NCBI RefSeq assembly: GCF_000730565.1
Contig: NZ_BBIQ01000022.1
Span: 1 to 64,000 of the forward strand
DNA: 64,000 nt
Direction of reading: 5' to 3'
Source: Pseudomonas fulva NBRC 16637 = DSM 17717
GTDB lineage: Bacteria; Pseudomonadota; Gammaproteobacteria; Pseudomonadales; Pseudomonadaceae
The notes under the pieces are model-generated. The model did no database searches and was not told the origin of the DNA. It saw nothing but the letters and a program-made list of their open reading frames with translations. The stretch's first letter is position 1. The number at the start of each line of letters is the position of its first letter. A program made the position numbers and the translations under genes. Below, in pieces: positions 45,813 to 55,130 of this stretch.

Positions 45813-48215
45813 TCAACCCGCCACGCCCGTCACCTCGGCGCACAGCGTTCGATAGGCTTGATCGTGATCGAACAAGGGCAAGGCAAGGACGATGACGTTG
45901 GTGAAGACCCCAAAGGGTGGAAACTCGAAGCGCCCCTCGACGATCGCGAAACGCTCGGCGCTCGCCGGGTCGGCGTGGTAGAGGTTCTGCTCCATGCGAC
46001 CTGGGCCGGCCAACACCGTCCAATCCGCCTCGAGGTCGCTGGCGTTGAGCTGCAACTGCAACTGGGCCGTACCCTTCGCCAGATCCATGGCTTGCAACAC
46101 CACCGAAGCGCCACTTCTACTGCGCGTCACGATGCATATCTGACGCGTCTGACCGGTCTCTTTGTCGCACACCTCGATACGTTCAATCAGGTGCTCGGAT
46201 GTAGAGCTGTCGGGCCTGGCGAAGTAGGTGTTGTGGCTAGCGGTGGTGCTGGCCAAGCGGCCTTCAGGCGTGTCGCCCAGGATCCGCCACTCCAGGTCAG
46301 CGCCGCTGGCGCCCGCTGCGCTCAACGGCACTCGGTCCTCGGCGTCACACAACTCAACCAATGGGCTGACGCTCAGCACATTGGTCACCACCGTTATCAA
46401 GGCAGAGGCGGCAAACCCTGTCTGCGGATCGGTAGCCGTCACTTTCACGCGGATGAAATCGCCGTCGATTGCGCTGACTGGGGGAGCTTGGAAGAGGCCG
46501 TCGATCACCGTACCTGGGCTTGAAGACTGTCCCCAGACAAGTTCTGCGCACCAATTGAGCCCCGGGGTCAATGGCGTAACGGTCAGTGGTTGGGTAGCCC
46601 TAGCGGAAATGATCGGCTCCAGGGGCGAGAGCTCGAAGGTAGTTAGCCGGGGTGCGATGCTGCCGAAGCAGGCTATGTCTTTAGGCATTACGACATCGTC
46701 CGCTATGATCGCACCGCCGAATTTCGTGCGTAGCGTCTCGCGGGCCGTCTGCTCGACCAGCATATCAGCTTGTAAATTGCGCTGGATTGGGCGTATGACT
46801 AACTGGACCAGGCTAGTCAGGGGATCTCGAACGGCTAGGTATGTCACAATTAACATTTCAAGAAAGATCAGTTTCAGCACCAGGTCCCGATTTATCGCTG
46901 AAGTGGCGAGCGAGGCCGGGATTTCCGTCCCCTCTTCCGGCGGCTGCGGCTCGGCGGGTCTCGTTAGGCTGAAGTCCAGTAATTCCATCACACCGCTTTC
47001 ATTCATCTGATAAACGGCCGCTAATTCGGAGGGGTAAGTTACCGGCATATCATCGAACTGGCGGAAGTCATCTTCGTCAAGAAAACCCAGGTCATCTCGT
47101 AAACTCAACACTTCGGTGAAGCCGACCGGGTTCAAGACAAACTTAAACTCCATACGCTCACCGATGAAGGAAATACTGAAGTTGTCCTTTAGCACGATTG
47201 GGTCGATGGTCAGGCCCCAGTGCACCTCGTAGTTGATACGCTGACCCTCAATCGCAAAAAACGAGGCCCCGTATCGGCTAAACTCCTTCCGCTCGAACGA
47301 TATGTGCCCCGAAATGGCCCTGACCGACTCCATTTGACCCTGCTCATCGTGTGTCACGGCAAAGACCGAATCGTCACTCAACAGAGGCCGCAGCGCCTGC
47401 AGCAAGGTCGCCACCATCAAGCGCTGCTTGTCGAACAACACCGTTGCCGAGTAATTCCCCTCACTCGGGATCAGGTACTTGAAGTCGGACTCATTACCCG
47501 GCAGGTTGCCTTCGTGGGAGCCGTGCATACGAACGAATGCCAGTACTGCACCGTCGCCCTGTTCGCCAACCTCGGCGGTGGGCGCAGACTGAGTGCGCAG
47601 GCGAAAAGACGCGGGTTCAAGCAGCGGCTCCGACCCTGGTATAATTTGCCCTAATTGCCAAACACGTTGAGCCGGTTCAAGGGCTTGAAACTTTCGCTTG
47701 AAGAAATCCGCACTCAATTGCTGGATCTGATTGTGATCAGGAAACGACAACTGGAAGTCATCGCTGCGCTGCAAATCCAGGAACACTGCGCCATCCTCGG
47801 CGACATTGCCAGGCACGTCGTTCAAGTCCAACTCAAGACTAAGTTGCGGCCCCACCAAAGGATCGACCCAGTCGATGCGGTAGATGTACCAGTCGCCCCG
47901 CCGCTCCAGATTGACCTGATTGCCACCGATCACCGTCATGCGCAAGCGTGCCTTAGAACTGTTCAAATCGGCATTTTCGAATGACAGCCTGGGTCGGTCG
48001 AGGATGAAGTTCTGTAAATACACCTTGTAGTTGCCAACCAATGAGGCATCGCCATTGATGGGCGGCAGCATGCCGTTGCCACCGAAGCGGGAGATGTATT
48101 CCTGGCTCAGCAGCTGGTTGAGCTTGGCGCGATCCATGACTGCGATGCTGCCCCAGCCTGACAGTCGGTGCTTGACGCGCATCCATTGGACAATGGCGGC
48201 CTTTGAGTTGCTCAT
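45813..48215 (-). CDS. P47/TULIP-like protein with Ig-like tail
   Basis: An 800-residue protein and the first of three paralogues in the run. LSGWGSIAVMDRAKLNQLL near residue 18 is the shared GW start motif. RPRLSFENADLNSSKARLRM, FRLRTQSAP, GDGAVLAFVRMHG and FKYLIPSEGNYSATVLFD are the other shared blocks. The middle (about 290-520) has ISGHISFERKEFSRYGASFF and LKLIFLEMLIVTYLAV, the latter a hydrophobic stretch. From about residue 560, Ig-like modules contain TVIDGLFQAPP and LSVSPLVELC, mirrored in the next gene. GGAGG precedes the ATG at 48215. The family link to P47/OrfX is an inference from motif and layout. Confidence 0.6.
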   Translation of the reverse strand: MSNSKAAIVQWMRVKHRLSGWGSIAVMDRAKLNQLLSQEYISRFGGNGMLPPINGDASLVGNYKVYLQNFILDRPRLSFENADLNSSKARLRMTVIGGNQVNLERRGDWYIYRIDWVDPLVGPQLSLELDLNDVPGNVAEDGAVFLDLQRSDDFQLSFPDHNQIQQLSADFFKRKFQALEPAQRVWQLGQIIPGSEPLLEPASFRLRTQSAPTAEVGEQGDGAVLAFVRMHGSHEGNLPGNESDFKYLIPSEGNYSATVLFDKQRLMVATLLQALRPLLSDDSVFAVTHDEQGQMESVRAISGHISFERKEFSRYGASFFAIEGQRINYEVHWGLTIDPIVLKDNFSISFIGERMEFKFVLNPVGFTEVLSLRDDLGFLDEDDFRQFDDMPVTYPSELAAVYQMNESGVMELLDFSLTRPAEPQPPEEGTEIPASLATSAINRDLVLKLIFLEMLIVTYLAVRDPLTSLVQLVIRPIQRNLQADMLVEQTARETLRTKFGGAIIADDVVMPKDIACFGSIAPRLTTFELSPLEPIISARATQPLTVTPLTPGLNWCAELVWGQSSSPGTVIDGLFQAPPVSAIDGDFIRVKVTATDPQTGFAASALITVVTNVLSVSPLVELCDAEDRVPLSAAGASGADLEWRILGDTPEGRLASTTASHNTYFARPDSSTSEHLIERIEVCDKETGQTRQICIVTRSRSGASVVLQAMDLAKGTAQLQLQLNASDLEADWTVLAGPGRMEQNLYHADPASAERFAIVEGRFEFPPFGVFTNVIVLALPLFDHDQAYRTLCAEVTGVAG

Positions 48216-48243
48216 GGTTGACGCCTCCGCTAATTACACTGGA

Positions 48244-50025
48244 TCAAGCGATCAGTTGGGGTTCCAAGTGAGGAAAAGACTTGTAACTTTCGCCGTCATC
48301 GAAGCTGACCTGCACGCTGACGCGCAGTACCCTGTTCAGCTCAAGGCGCTGCAAAAAGACGTTGGGCAGTTCGGCTGTCACATGGCCTTGGTAATATTCC
48401 TCGTCGCTGACTGGCTGCGCGTTACGCATCACATGATCCAGCTCGCCCCCCCCGACCTTGGCTACGCCAGCGGCTCTGATGATCAAGCGCTGCCCTGGCG
48501 CCATGAACGGCCACACATCAAGGCTGAAATGGGCGTCGTCGCCCTGGAGCGCCGATAGGGACAACTTGCCGTCGATCAGTTCATCGCGGTGACCCTGGAT
48601 CACTGGAAAACGCCTAGTGGCGAAGTCGGCCACTTTCAGGTCGAACGCTGACGATTCATAAGGTGCCTGGTCCGGCAAGTGCAGGCTGTAATACACGTTC
48701 AGGCGTTTGCCCAGGTTGGCGGGAATCGCCGCTGCCGGTATATGAAACAGCCGTGGGTCCGCAGGATCGGCTTGCTTGACGATGACCTTGCCGGTGCTGG
48801 CGTGCCCGTCCCAGTGCATCCAGATATCACCGTCATTGGTTTCGGCAGCCAGTGGGACCCTGACCCTGGCGCCCCAGCGAACCTGCTCTGGCGTCACCGT
48901 CCCCTGGTTGGCTTCATCTCCGCTCTCCGGTATGACAGTGTCGATCAGTGGCCAAGGCAGGTAGAGCGGCCTGCGCACCATGACCTCAAGCACCTGCGAG
49001 TGCCAGGCCGCACCCAAGCGGGCCACCTGATAGCTTACCCGAAGCGGCTTTCCGATCAGCTCGTCACTGTACCAACTGCCCTCAACCCGCACTTGAAGCT
49101 GGCGGCTGACAACCGTACTGACGTCGGCCCGAAAGCCCCTCAAGCTCAAGTCTGGCCCCTCCAGGTACACCACCAGCTGGTCACCCAGCTGCAGGTCGGC
49201 ATAGTCGTCGATAAGCAGGGTGAAGCCGCCAATCAATGCCCTCGGGTCCAGGTCGCTGCTGCCGTCATGACCTTCGATCAACGGCTTGGGCAACAGCGGG
49301 CTGAGCGGCGGCCCCGACTCTACGATGTCGACTCGCTGAACTGGCGACTCACTGTCACCCCCCGAGGCGTATCGAATGCGGTAGGACAGCTCGGCATGGT
49401 CGCCGTCGAATAAGTGCATGACCTCCTGGAGCGGCAAGGTCATGCCTACGACCATGCCAATATCCCGTTCGGTCACCGAGTGAGACTGGCTGTAGGGGGA
49501 TTGGGGGTCGCCAGCGAAATACGGCACCCATTCAAAGATCAGCGTATCGCCCACCGTCATCGCTTGGTAGGGCGGCACGGCCACGGTCAGGTCCTGGCTG
49601 ATCAGTTCCAGGTCGATGACCAAGTCATGGGCTTCACGCAGTTGCGCCACTGCCAGGGTTTGCTCTTCAACCGCCGGACGGTCGATGCTGAAGAACACCC
49701 GCAATGACTCATTATCGGGACGGGCTTCAACCCCGGGATGGTAGGAATAAAACACATACCCACCCGAGAGCCGCTGGAGACGATCGTTATCGATGGAGAA
49801 TCGTACCCCTTGCGGCTCGATGGACACGATCCGGAACGTCTGGATCATGTCCAACACTTCGCCGTCCGCCGCGCATCCGCGCCAGTGAGGGGTGACCCAG
49901 TCACCGACTTTGAGCGCCGGATCGGTCAGGAAGGTTTCCAGCAGCTCGCCGCCCAAGCTACTCAGCTCCAGGTTGTCGCCGGTGCCCAGTAACGGCACGC
50001 TGGGCCGGTCAGGTCGTAGCGTCAT
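48244..50025 (-). CDS. Multi-module Ig-like protein
   Basis: A 593-residue beta-rich protein with no signal peptide. It seems built of about five Ig-like modules of some 100 residues, recognisable by GDTLIFEWVPYFAG, GDQLVVYLEG, DGDIWMHWDG and APGQRLIIRAAG, each with a G-D/Q-x-hydrophobic strand before a Trp or Tyr. The ending RVSVQVSFDDGESYKSFPHL matches the end of the 493-residue protein at 59.6 kb (RVKVSFDDKRTWVEFPMI). I prefer the ATG at 50025 with GGGGGA upstream; an ATG at 50064 would add 13 residues. It heads the minus-strand run and is divergent from the complete Rhs gene. Its function is unknown. Confidence 0.65.
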   Translation of the reverse strand: MTLRPDRPSVPLLGTGDNLELSSLGGELLETFLTDPALKVGDWVTPHWRGCAADGEVLDMIQTFRIVSIEPQGVRFSIDNDRLQRLSGGYVFYSYHPGVEARPDNESLRVFFSIDRPAVEEQTLAVAQLREAHDLVIDLELISQDLTVAVPPYQAMTVGDTLIFEWVPYFAGDPQSPYSQSHSVTERDIGMVVGMTLPLQEVMHLFDGDHAELSYRIRYASGGDSESPVQRVDIVESGPPLSPLLPKPLIEGHDGSSDLDPRALIGGFTLLIDDYADLQLGDQLVVYLEGPDLSLRGFRADVSTVVSRQLQVRVEGSWYSDELIGKPLRVSYQVARLGAAWHSQVLEVMVRRPLYLPWPLIDTVIPESGDEANQGTVTPEQVRWGARVRVPLAAETNDGDIWMHWDGHASTGKVIVKQADPADPRLFHIPAAAIPANLGKRLNVYYSLHLPDQAPYESSAFDLKVADFATRRFPVIQGHRDELIDGKLSLSALQGDDAHFSLDVWPFMAPGQRLIIRAAGVAKVGGGELDHVMRNAQPVSDEEYYQGHVTAELPNVFLQRLELNRVLRVSVQVSFDDGESYKSFPHLEPQLIA

Positions 50026-50219
50026 GCATTCCCCCACTAGCGCCCGAAGCGCTGAATTGGTCATGTTCTGGCTGTTTTATACGTCCGGTATTGCGCTGGG
50101 CGAAACTGGTAGAAATGACAGGTGACGCCCCTCCCCCCCGGCGCCTAGGCTCTGTCCAAGCGAGTGTCTGAACGCCGGATCAGCCGTCCTGCCAGGGGCA
50201 ACAGGGAGCGAAAATCGTC
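50026..50219. promoter_or_regulatory. Divergent promoter region of the two Rhs-linked operons
   Basis: This is the only gap in the island from which both gene runs can start. A TATAAA on the minus strand (50089 to 50084) could be a -10 box for the leftward run; a matching -35 is not clear. A long G/C-rich stretch (CCCCTCCCCCCCGGCGCC near 50130) lies closer to the plus-strand gene. No operator was identified. Confidence 0.4.
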
Positions 50220-53200
50220 ATGAGCGTTACATCATCCGTTCACTCTAATGCCCTGAATTTCATGAGCTTCATCCAAGGGGGGGTTGACCCACGCACGGGG
50301 CAGTACAGCCTGAAGATCGAGCTGCCCGAGCTGGGCGGCAACAACCTGCTTGGCCCAGAATTCAGGCCAACCTTGCAGTATTCACCGCTCAACGTGACCG
50401 ACTCCGGGCTGGGCATGGGCTGGACGCTGGAGCTGTCGCAGTACACCCCGCACAACCAGGTGCTTTCGCTAAGCACCGGAGAAAGCCTGAAGATCACCGA
50501 CCGCACCGCCCGCCCAATGCGGCTCGAAGAGCAGCGGATCGACAACTTTCATGTCTACCCCGAGGGGGACGATGGGTTGCGGGTGGTGCACCGCTCCGGC
50601 CTGGTGGAGATCCTCACCGAACAAGGCACCCAGCAGGCCTCCCTCTACTTGCCGGTGGCACAGTATTCGCCGCTCGGCCACCGTCTGACGTTCAACTATC
50701 AGCGTTTTTCCGGGCAACACCCTTTGTTGGAAAGCATTCAGGATGGCGATGGCCGCATGCTGCTGCGCGTGCTGCGTGATCCGACGGGTTACCAGGTCGA
50801 ACTGCAATTGCAGCCACTGTCCGGCAGCGACGGCAAGGCGCTTGCCAGTTACGTGATGAACCTGGAAGCCGACGACCGCCGGGTAAAGGAGATTGTCATC
50901 CCCAGTGACGATCAGGCCCGGTGGACGTTCGGCTATCAAGAGGTGCTTGCACACCTGTGCATGACCAGCGTGACTCAGCCTACCGGGGCTACTGAACGCC
51001 TGTCCTACCTCGATGGAGGGCATCAATTCCCTACCGGTAGCGGTCGCCAGCCGTTGCCCCGCGTTACCCGTCACGTTATCGAGCCGCACTTCGACCAGCC
51101 CGCTGCAGACATTCACTACCGCTATCCGACCCCGCGCAACTTCCTCGGCGGCGGTAGCGATATGAGCTGGAGCGACGATGGCCGTGACAACCTTTATCAA
51201 CGCCTGGACGACTACGACTACAGCTCGGTTGAAATACTCATGGAAGGCGAGAGAGAAGTTCGCCGTATCGAGCGCACCTATAACCGCTTTCACTTGCTCA
51301 CCCATGAAACGACGCTTCAGGGCGACTGTCTGCAACGGCTGGTCACTGCCTACGGGATGGTCGAAGGTGCGTCATTCAAGAGCCAGCCACCGACGTGCCA
51401 GTTGCCCGTCAGTGAAGAGCGATTCTGGCAGATGACCAGCGGCGAGCGCCCATGGCGTAGCGAACAGACCGCCACCCAGTACGACAATCACGGCAATGTG
51501 CTCATCCATACCTATGCCGATGGCACGGAGCAGAGCAATGAATGGTACTCAGCGGCAGAGCAGGACGGCCACCCGGCTGATCCTGAAGGGTTCGTGCGTC
51601 ACCTCAAGGCACAAACCCTGCGCCCTTCACCCAAGGGTCAACCGGGAGCAGCCACCCTTACCCGAACCTATCGTTACACGACGCTGCCCGTGTTGGCTGC
51701 GTCTGACACCTCGGCAGTATTGCAGCACCCACACCATGTCGTGAGCAGTGAAACCCTGATCGATCAGGCCAGCGCTCAGACGCCTCTTGCGCACCTGCGC
51801 AACCAGTGGGTCAATGCCCCGCGTGATCGGGCACTGCACGGTCGCCAATACCTGAAGATCGAGAACCTGCAAGGGCTGGAAACGGTTACCGAGTACCACT
51901 ATAGCCTCGAGCGCAGTGCAGGCACCGACGAGCCTGTGCTGAACGTTCAGCAGCTGCGTATCGGTTACGACGGCACGCAGGCCATCACCACCGTGCAATA
52001 TGGCTTGCGCCATGGGCAGGTGATGCAGCAGCGTGACAGCGATGGTCTCGAAACCCGCTACGTCTACGATCGCCTGCAAAGAGTGGTGAAGGAGACCGTG
52101 GCTGCCGGGCTGCCGACAGAGGCCTCACGCCATTACCACTACACCCTGACGCCGATCAGTGGCGAATCGGCCAGCCAGACGTTCACCGACGAGCACGGCG
52201 TGTGCACCAAGACCCTGCTCGATGGCCTGGGCAGGGTGCGCGGCGAGGAACGTGACCATGTGGATGAGGCCATGGCGCCACGGCTATACCCGACGCTCGC
52301 AGTAACCTACGACAACCAAGGCCGGCCAGTGACCGAAACCCACATCGACTGGTTGGAGGGCCTGCGCAAGCTGAACCTGCCCCAGCACTACGCCTACGAC
52401 GACTGGGGGCAACGTTGCTGTACAACCGGGCCAGATGGCGTGCAGCAGCATGAACACCAGGACCCGCTGGGCAACGCTCAGCACCGCGGTCTGATCGTTC
52501 ATCGCTGGCGCCAGGCCGGCAGTGGGCCCACGGCAATGATCAGCAGCCGCAGCGAGACCTGGATGAACCGCTTCGAAAAACCGGATGTGATCCTGCGCCA
52601 GGATGCCGAAGGCTTGACCTTGGCCACACGCAGTTTCGCGTACGACGGGCTAGGACGCCTGGTGAGCGAAACCGATGAGCGTAGGCACACCACCAGGTTT
52701 ACCTACGACATTTTCAACCGGCCCCTGCAGCGCATTTTGCCCGACAGCACCTGCGTGGAAACCCGCTATGCGCAGCACTCCACTGCGCTGTTGCCCATCG
52801 GCCTCACCGTCAAGCCCGGCAACATCAGACTGCCGGCCGTCCAAGTTGGCGCACAGTCCTTCGACGGCCTTGACCGACTGCAGGGCAGTACCACCGGCTG
52901 GCGCAGCGAGCGCTACCACTATGAGGGCAGTGAATCGCGTGCGCGGCGCAAACGCAACGCTGCCGGGCAGAGCATCGACTACGCCTATGACCTGAGCTTG
53001 ACCACATACCCAATCACAAGCAGCAGCGCGGAGGAAAACGCAGTCTTCGACTATGACCCCATCGGGGCACGACTGACACGCGCCAGCGGTGCCCACGGCT
53101 GTTGCGACTACCAATACAACGCCCATGGCCACTTGCTCGAAGAACACTTGCAAGTCAGCGGCCATGCGCCTTTGAAAACTGAGCACCATCCCTCGTTGCA

Positions 53201-54920
53201 GGGTCGCCCGCAACGCACCGTCGAAGCCAGCGGCCTGGAAACGCTCTATCACTTTCACGACAACGGCCTGCCTCGGGGAATGCAGCAGCACAAGCTCGAC
53301 GTGAACCTGCAGTATGACTCACTGGCGCGGCTTGAAAAGATCACCAGCAACGACTCGGACAACGGGACCACGGTGGTCACGGTCGTCGAATTTGACGACC
53401 AGGACCGCGAGATCAAACGATCCTGGCAACAGAGCGGCCACCCTGAGCGCATCCAGACACAACTGTGGGATCTCGATGGCCTGCTCAAGGAACGTCACCT
53501 CTACCAGGGGGCCATTACCCTGCTGAAGGAAACATTCACCTACACCGCCCTTGGCCAATTACTCAACCACCACTGTGCAGGTATCGAACTGCCCCGCGAT
53601 AGCCAGGGCCGGGCGATCACGCAGCAAACCTTCAGCTACAACAACTACGAAAGCCTCAGCATGGTCACCAGCCAGTTCGCCGATGGATCTGCCCGTGAGC
53701 GTGCGCAGTACGTTTATGCCGACGATGACCCTTGCCAGTTGCGCAGCATTGTTTACACCCCTGCACGCAGCAGCCCCCATCCGACCTTCAAATACGACCG
53801 CAACGGCAACATGGTGCTTGACCAGTACGGTTGTACATTGCGCTATGACAGCCAGAACCGTCTGCAGTCGCTTGTGCGGGCCGCCGGCACTGGCCAATAC
53901 CGGTACGACGCCCATAACCGCCTGCTTGGCAGCACCGACGGCAGTGGGGCCGACAGCGTGCTGGTGTACCAGAACCACCGTTTGACGCTGGCGGTCCGCG
54001 GAGCCTTGCGCACTCAATACCTGGATCTGGATGATCAACCCGTCGGCCAACAAACCCTCGATGACGCTAGCCAGACGCTGCTGCTTCACGCGGCGGATAA
54101 CGCCAGTGTGGTTGCTGAAGGCCAGCACGGTTCGCTACGCAGCATGCGCTACAGCGCCTATGGCGAACGCTACAGCGACACACCGGTGAGCAGCGCCATG
54201 GGCTTTAATGGCGAAGCCCTCGACCCACTGAGTGGCCGTTACCTGCTGGGCAGCGGCTACCGCGCCTACGACCCTGAGTTGCGCTGCTTCCTCAGCCCCG
54301 ATTCGCTCAGCCCATTCGGGGTTGGCGGCCTCAACTGCTACGCCTACGCCCGAGGCAACCCCATCGCGTTCCGTGACCCGACCGGGCATGAAGCGATTGG
54401 CTTCAGTGGTCGCCTGCGGCGCCCCGATGAAGACATCACGCCGCAAAGCCAGCCAGAAGAGATCAAACAGGGAGACGGGGGCTGGCTGAAATGGTTGTGG
54501 GTAGGCATTGCCGTTGTCATGACCGCTGTAGCGATTGTGACGTTCGGTAAAGCAACGTTGGCGGCGGTAGCCGCTTGGAAAGGAGCTGCGGCCGCTTTAA
54601 CGGCCACGGCAGTAACGGCCGCAAAAACGGCGGCGGCGTTGGCCATCGGTAAGGCAGTGGCTGCGGGTGTATCAGCCGCACTGGCTGTGGCCGGCACGGC
54701 AGCCCAGGTCCACGGCACGATCACGAATAACCAGACAAGCTTTGATGTGGCTCAGTGGCTCGGTATCGCGAGCGTCGGTGTCGGGCTCGCCAGTGCAGGG
54801 GCCTTTTATGCTGCGGGCAGGATGATGAGAAGCGCTACCGGCAGTGTGGGAGTGGGATCGAGCGCGGCGAACCTGGCCGACGATGCCGTTCCGGTCGATG
54901 CCGTTTCGGTCGATGCCTGA
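50220..54920 (+). CDS. Rhs/YD-repeat protein with intact core and C-terminal tip
   Basis: This 1566-residue Rhs-family protein opens with HSNALNFMSFIQGGVDPRTGQY and carries YD repeats through the middle (YDRLQRVVKE, YDGLGRLVSE, YDSQNRLQSL). The RHS-associated core follows: GFNGEALDPLSGRYLLGSGYRAYDPELRCFLSPDS and then NPIAFRDPTGHE near residue 1400. Rhs proteins form a hollow shell that holds a C-terminal toxin. Here the tip is about 165 residues, with a Trp-rich helix (WLKWLWVGIAVVMTAVAIV) and long Ala-rich hydrophobic helices, not a recognisable enzyme. Membrane insertion is possible but unproven. GGGAG precedes the ATG. No PAAR domain or signal peptide is seen at the N-terminus. Confidence 0.88.
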   Translation: MSVTSSVHSNALNFMSFIQGGVDPRTGQYSLKIELPELGGNNLLGPEFRPTLQYSPLNVTDSGLGMGWTLELSQYTPHNQVLSLSTGESLKITDRTARPMRLEEQRIDNFHVYPEGDDGLRVVHRSGLVEILTEQGTQQASLYLPVAQYSPLGHRLTFNYQRFSGQHPLLESIQDGDGRMLLRVLRDPTGYQVELQLQPLSGSDGKALASYVMNLEADDRRVKEIVIPSDDQARWTFGYQEVLAHLCMTSVTQPTGATERLSYLDGGHQFPTGSGRQPLPRVTRHVIEPHFDQPAADIHYRYPTPRNFLGGGSDMSWSDDGRDNLYQRLDDYDYSSVEILMEGEREVRRIERTYNRFHLLTHETTLQGDCLQRLVTAYGMVEGASFKSQPPTCQLPVSEERFWQMTSGERPWRSEQTATQYDNHGNVLIHTYADGTEQSNEWYSAAEQDGHPADPEGFVRHLKAQTLRPSPKGQPGAATLTRTYRYTTLPVLAASDTSAVLQHPHHVVSSETLIDQASAQTPLAHLRNQWVNAPRDRALHGRQYLKIENLQGLETVTEYHYSLERSAGTDEPVLNVQQLRIGYDGTQAITTVQYGLRHGQVMQQRDSDGLETRYVYDRLQRVVKETVAAGLPTEASRHYHYTLTPISGESASQTFTDEHGVCTKTLLDGLGRVRGEERDHVDEAMAPRLYPTLAVTYDNQGRPVTETHIDWLEGLRKLNLPQHYAYDDWGQRCCTTGPDGVQQHEHQDPLGNAQHRGLIVHRWRQAGSGPTAMISSRSETWMNRFEKPDVILRQDAEGLTLATRSFAYDGLGRLVSETDERRHTTRFTYDIFNRPLQRILPDSTCVETRYAQHSTALLPIGLTVKPGNIRLPAVQVGAQSFDGLDRLQGSTTGWRSERYHYEGSESRARRKRNAAGQSIDYAYDLSLTTYPITSSSAEENAVFDYDPIGARLTRASGAHGCCDYQYNAHGHLLEEHLQVSGHAPLKTEHHPSLQGRPQRTVEASGLETLYHFHDNGLPRGMQQHKLDVNLQYDSLARLEKITSNDSDNGTTVVTVVEFDDQDREIKRSWQQSGHPERIQTQLWDLDGLLKERHLYQGAITLLKETFTYTALGQLLNHHCAGIELPRDSQGRAITQQTFSYNNYESLSMVTSQFADGSARERAQYVYADDDPCQLRSIVYTPARSSPHPTFKYDRNGNMVLDQYGCTLRYDSQNRLQSLVRAAGTGQYRYDAHNRLLGSTDGSGADSVLVYQNHRLTLAVRGALRTQYLDLDDQPVGQQTLDDASQTLLLHAADNASVVAEGQHGSLRSMRYSAYGERYSDTPVSSAMGFNGEALDPLSGRYLLGSGYRAYDPELRCFLSPDSLSPFGVGGLNCYAYARGNPIAFRDPTGHEAIGFSGRLRRPDEDITPQSQPEEIKQGDGGWLKWLWVGIAVVMTAVAIVTFGKATLAAVAAWKGAAAALTATAVTAAKTAAALAIGKAVAAGVSAALAVAGTAAQVHGTITNNQTSFDVAQWLGIASVGVGLASAGAFYAAGRMMRSATGSVGVGSSAANLADDAVPVDAVSVDA

Positions 54921-55130
54921 AGGAAAAACTGGCTGTTAGGCACCCGTTCCGAGCAAGTCGGATTACCGCTTAGGGCCAACCCTCCTTCACCGCCTCCAAT
55001 ACCAACGAGATTTGGTCCGATGGTAAAGGTGGGCAGAAACAGATCGGATCAACTTAGAAGGCGCATATTCCTCAACCCTATTGAAGGCAGTTGAAACCTC
55101 GAACTTCAAACGGCACTAGGAAAGCAAAAC

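Noticed and set aside
36148..54920. The two Rhs proteins as PAAR-tipped T6SS effectors
   Set aside because: Neither begins with a PAAR or transmembrane-PAAR region; both start with HSNAxNFMSFIQGGVDPRTGQY-type sequence, and no vgrG or chaperone gene is next to them.
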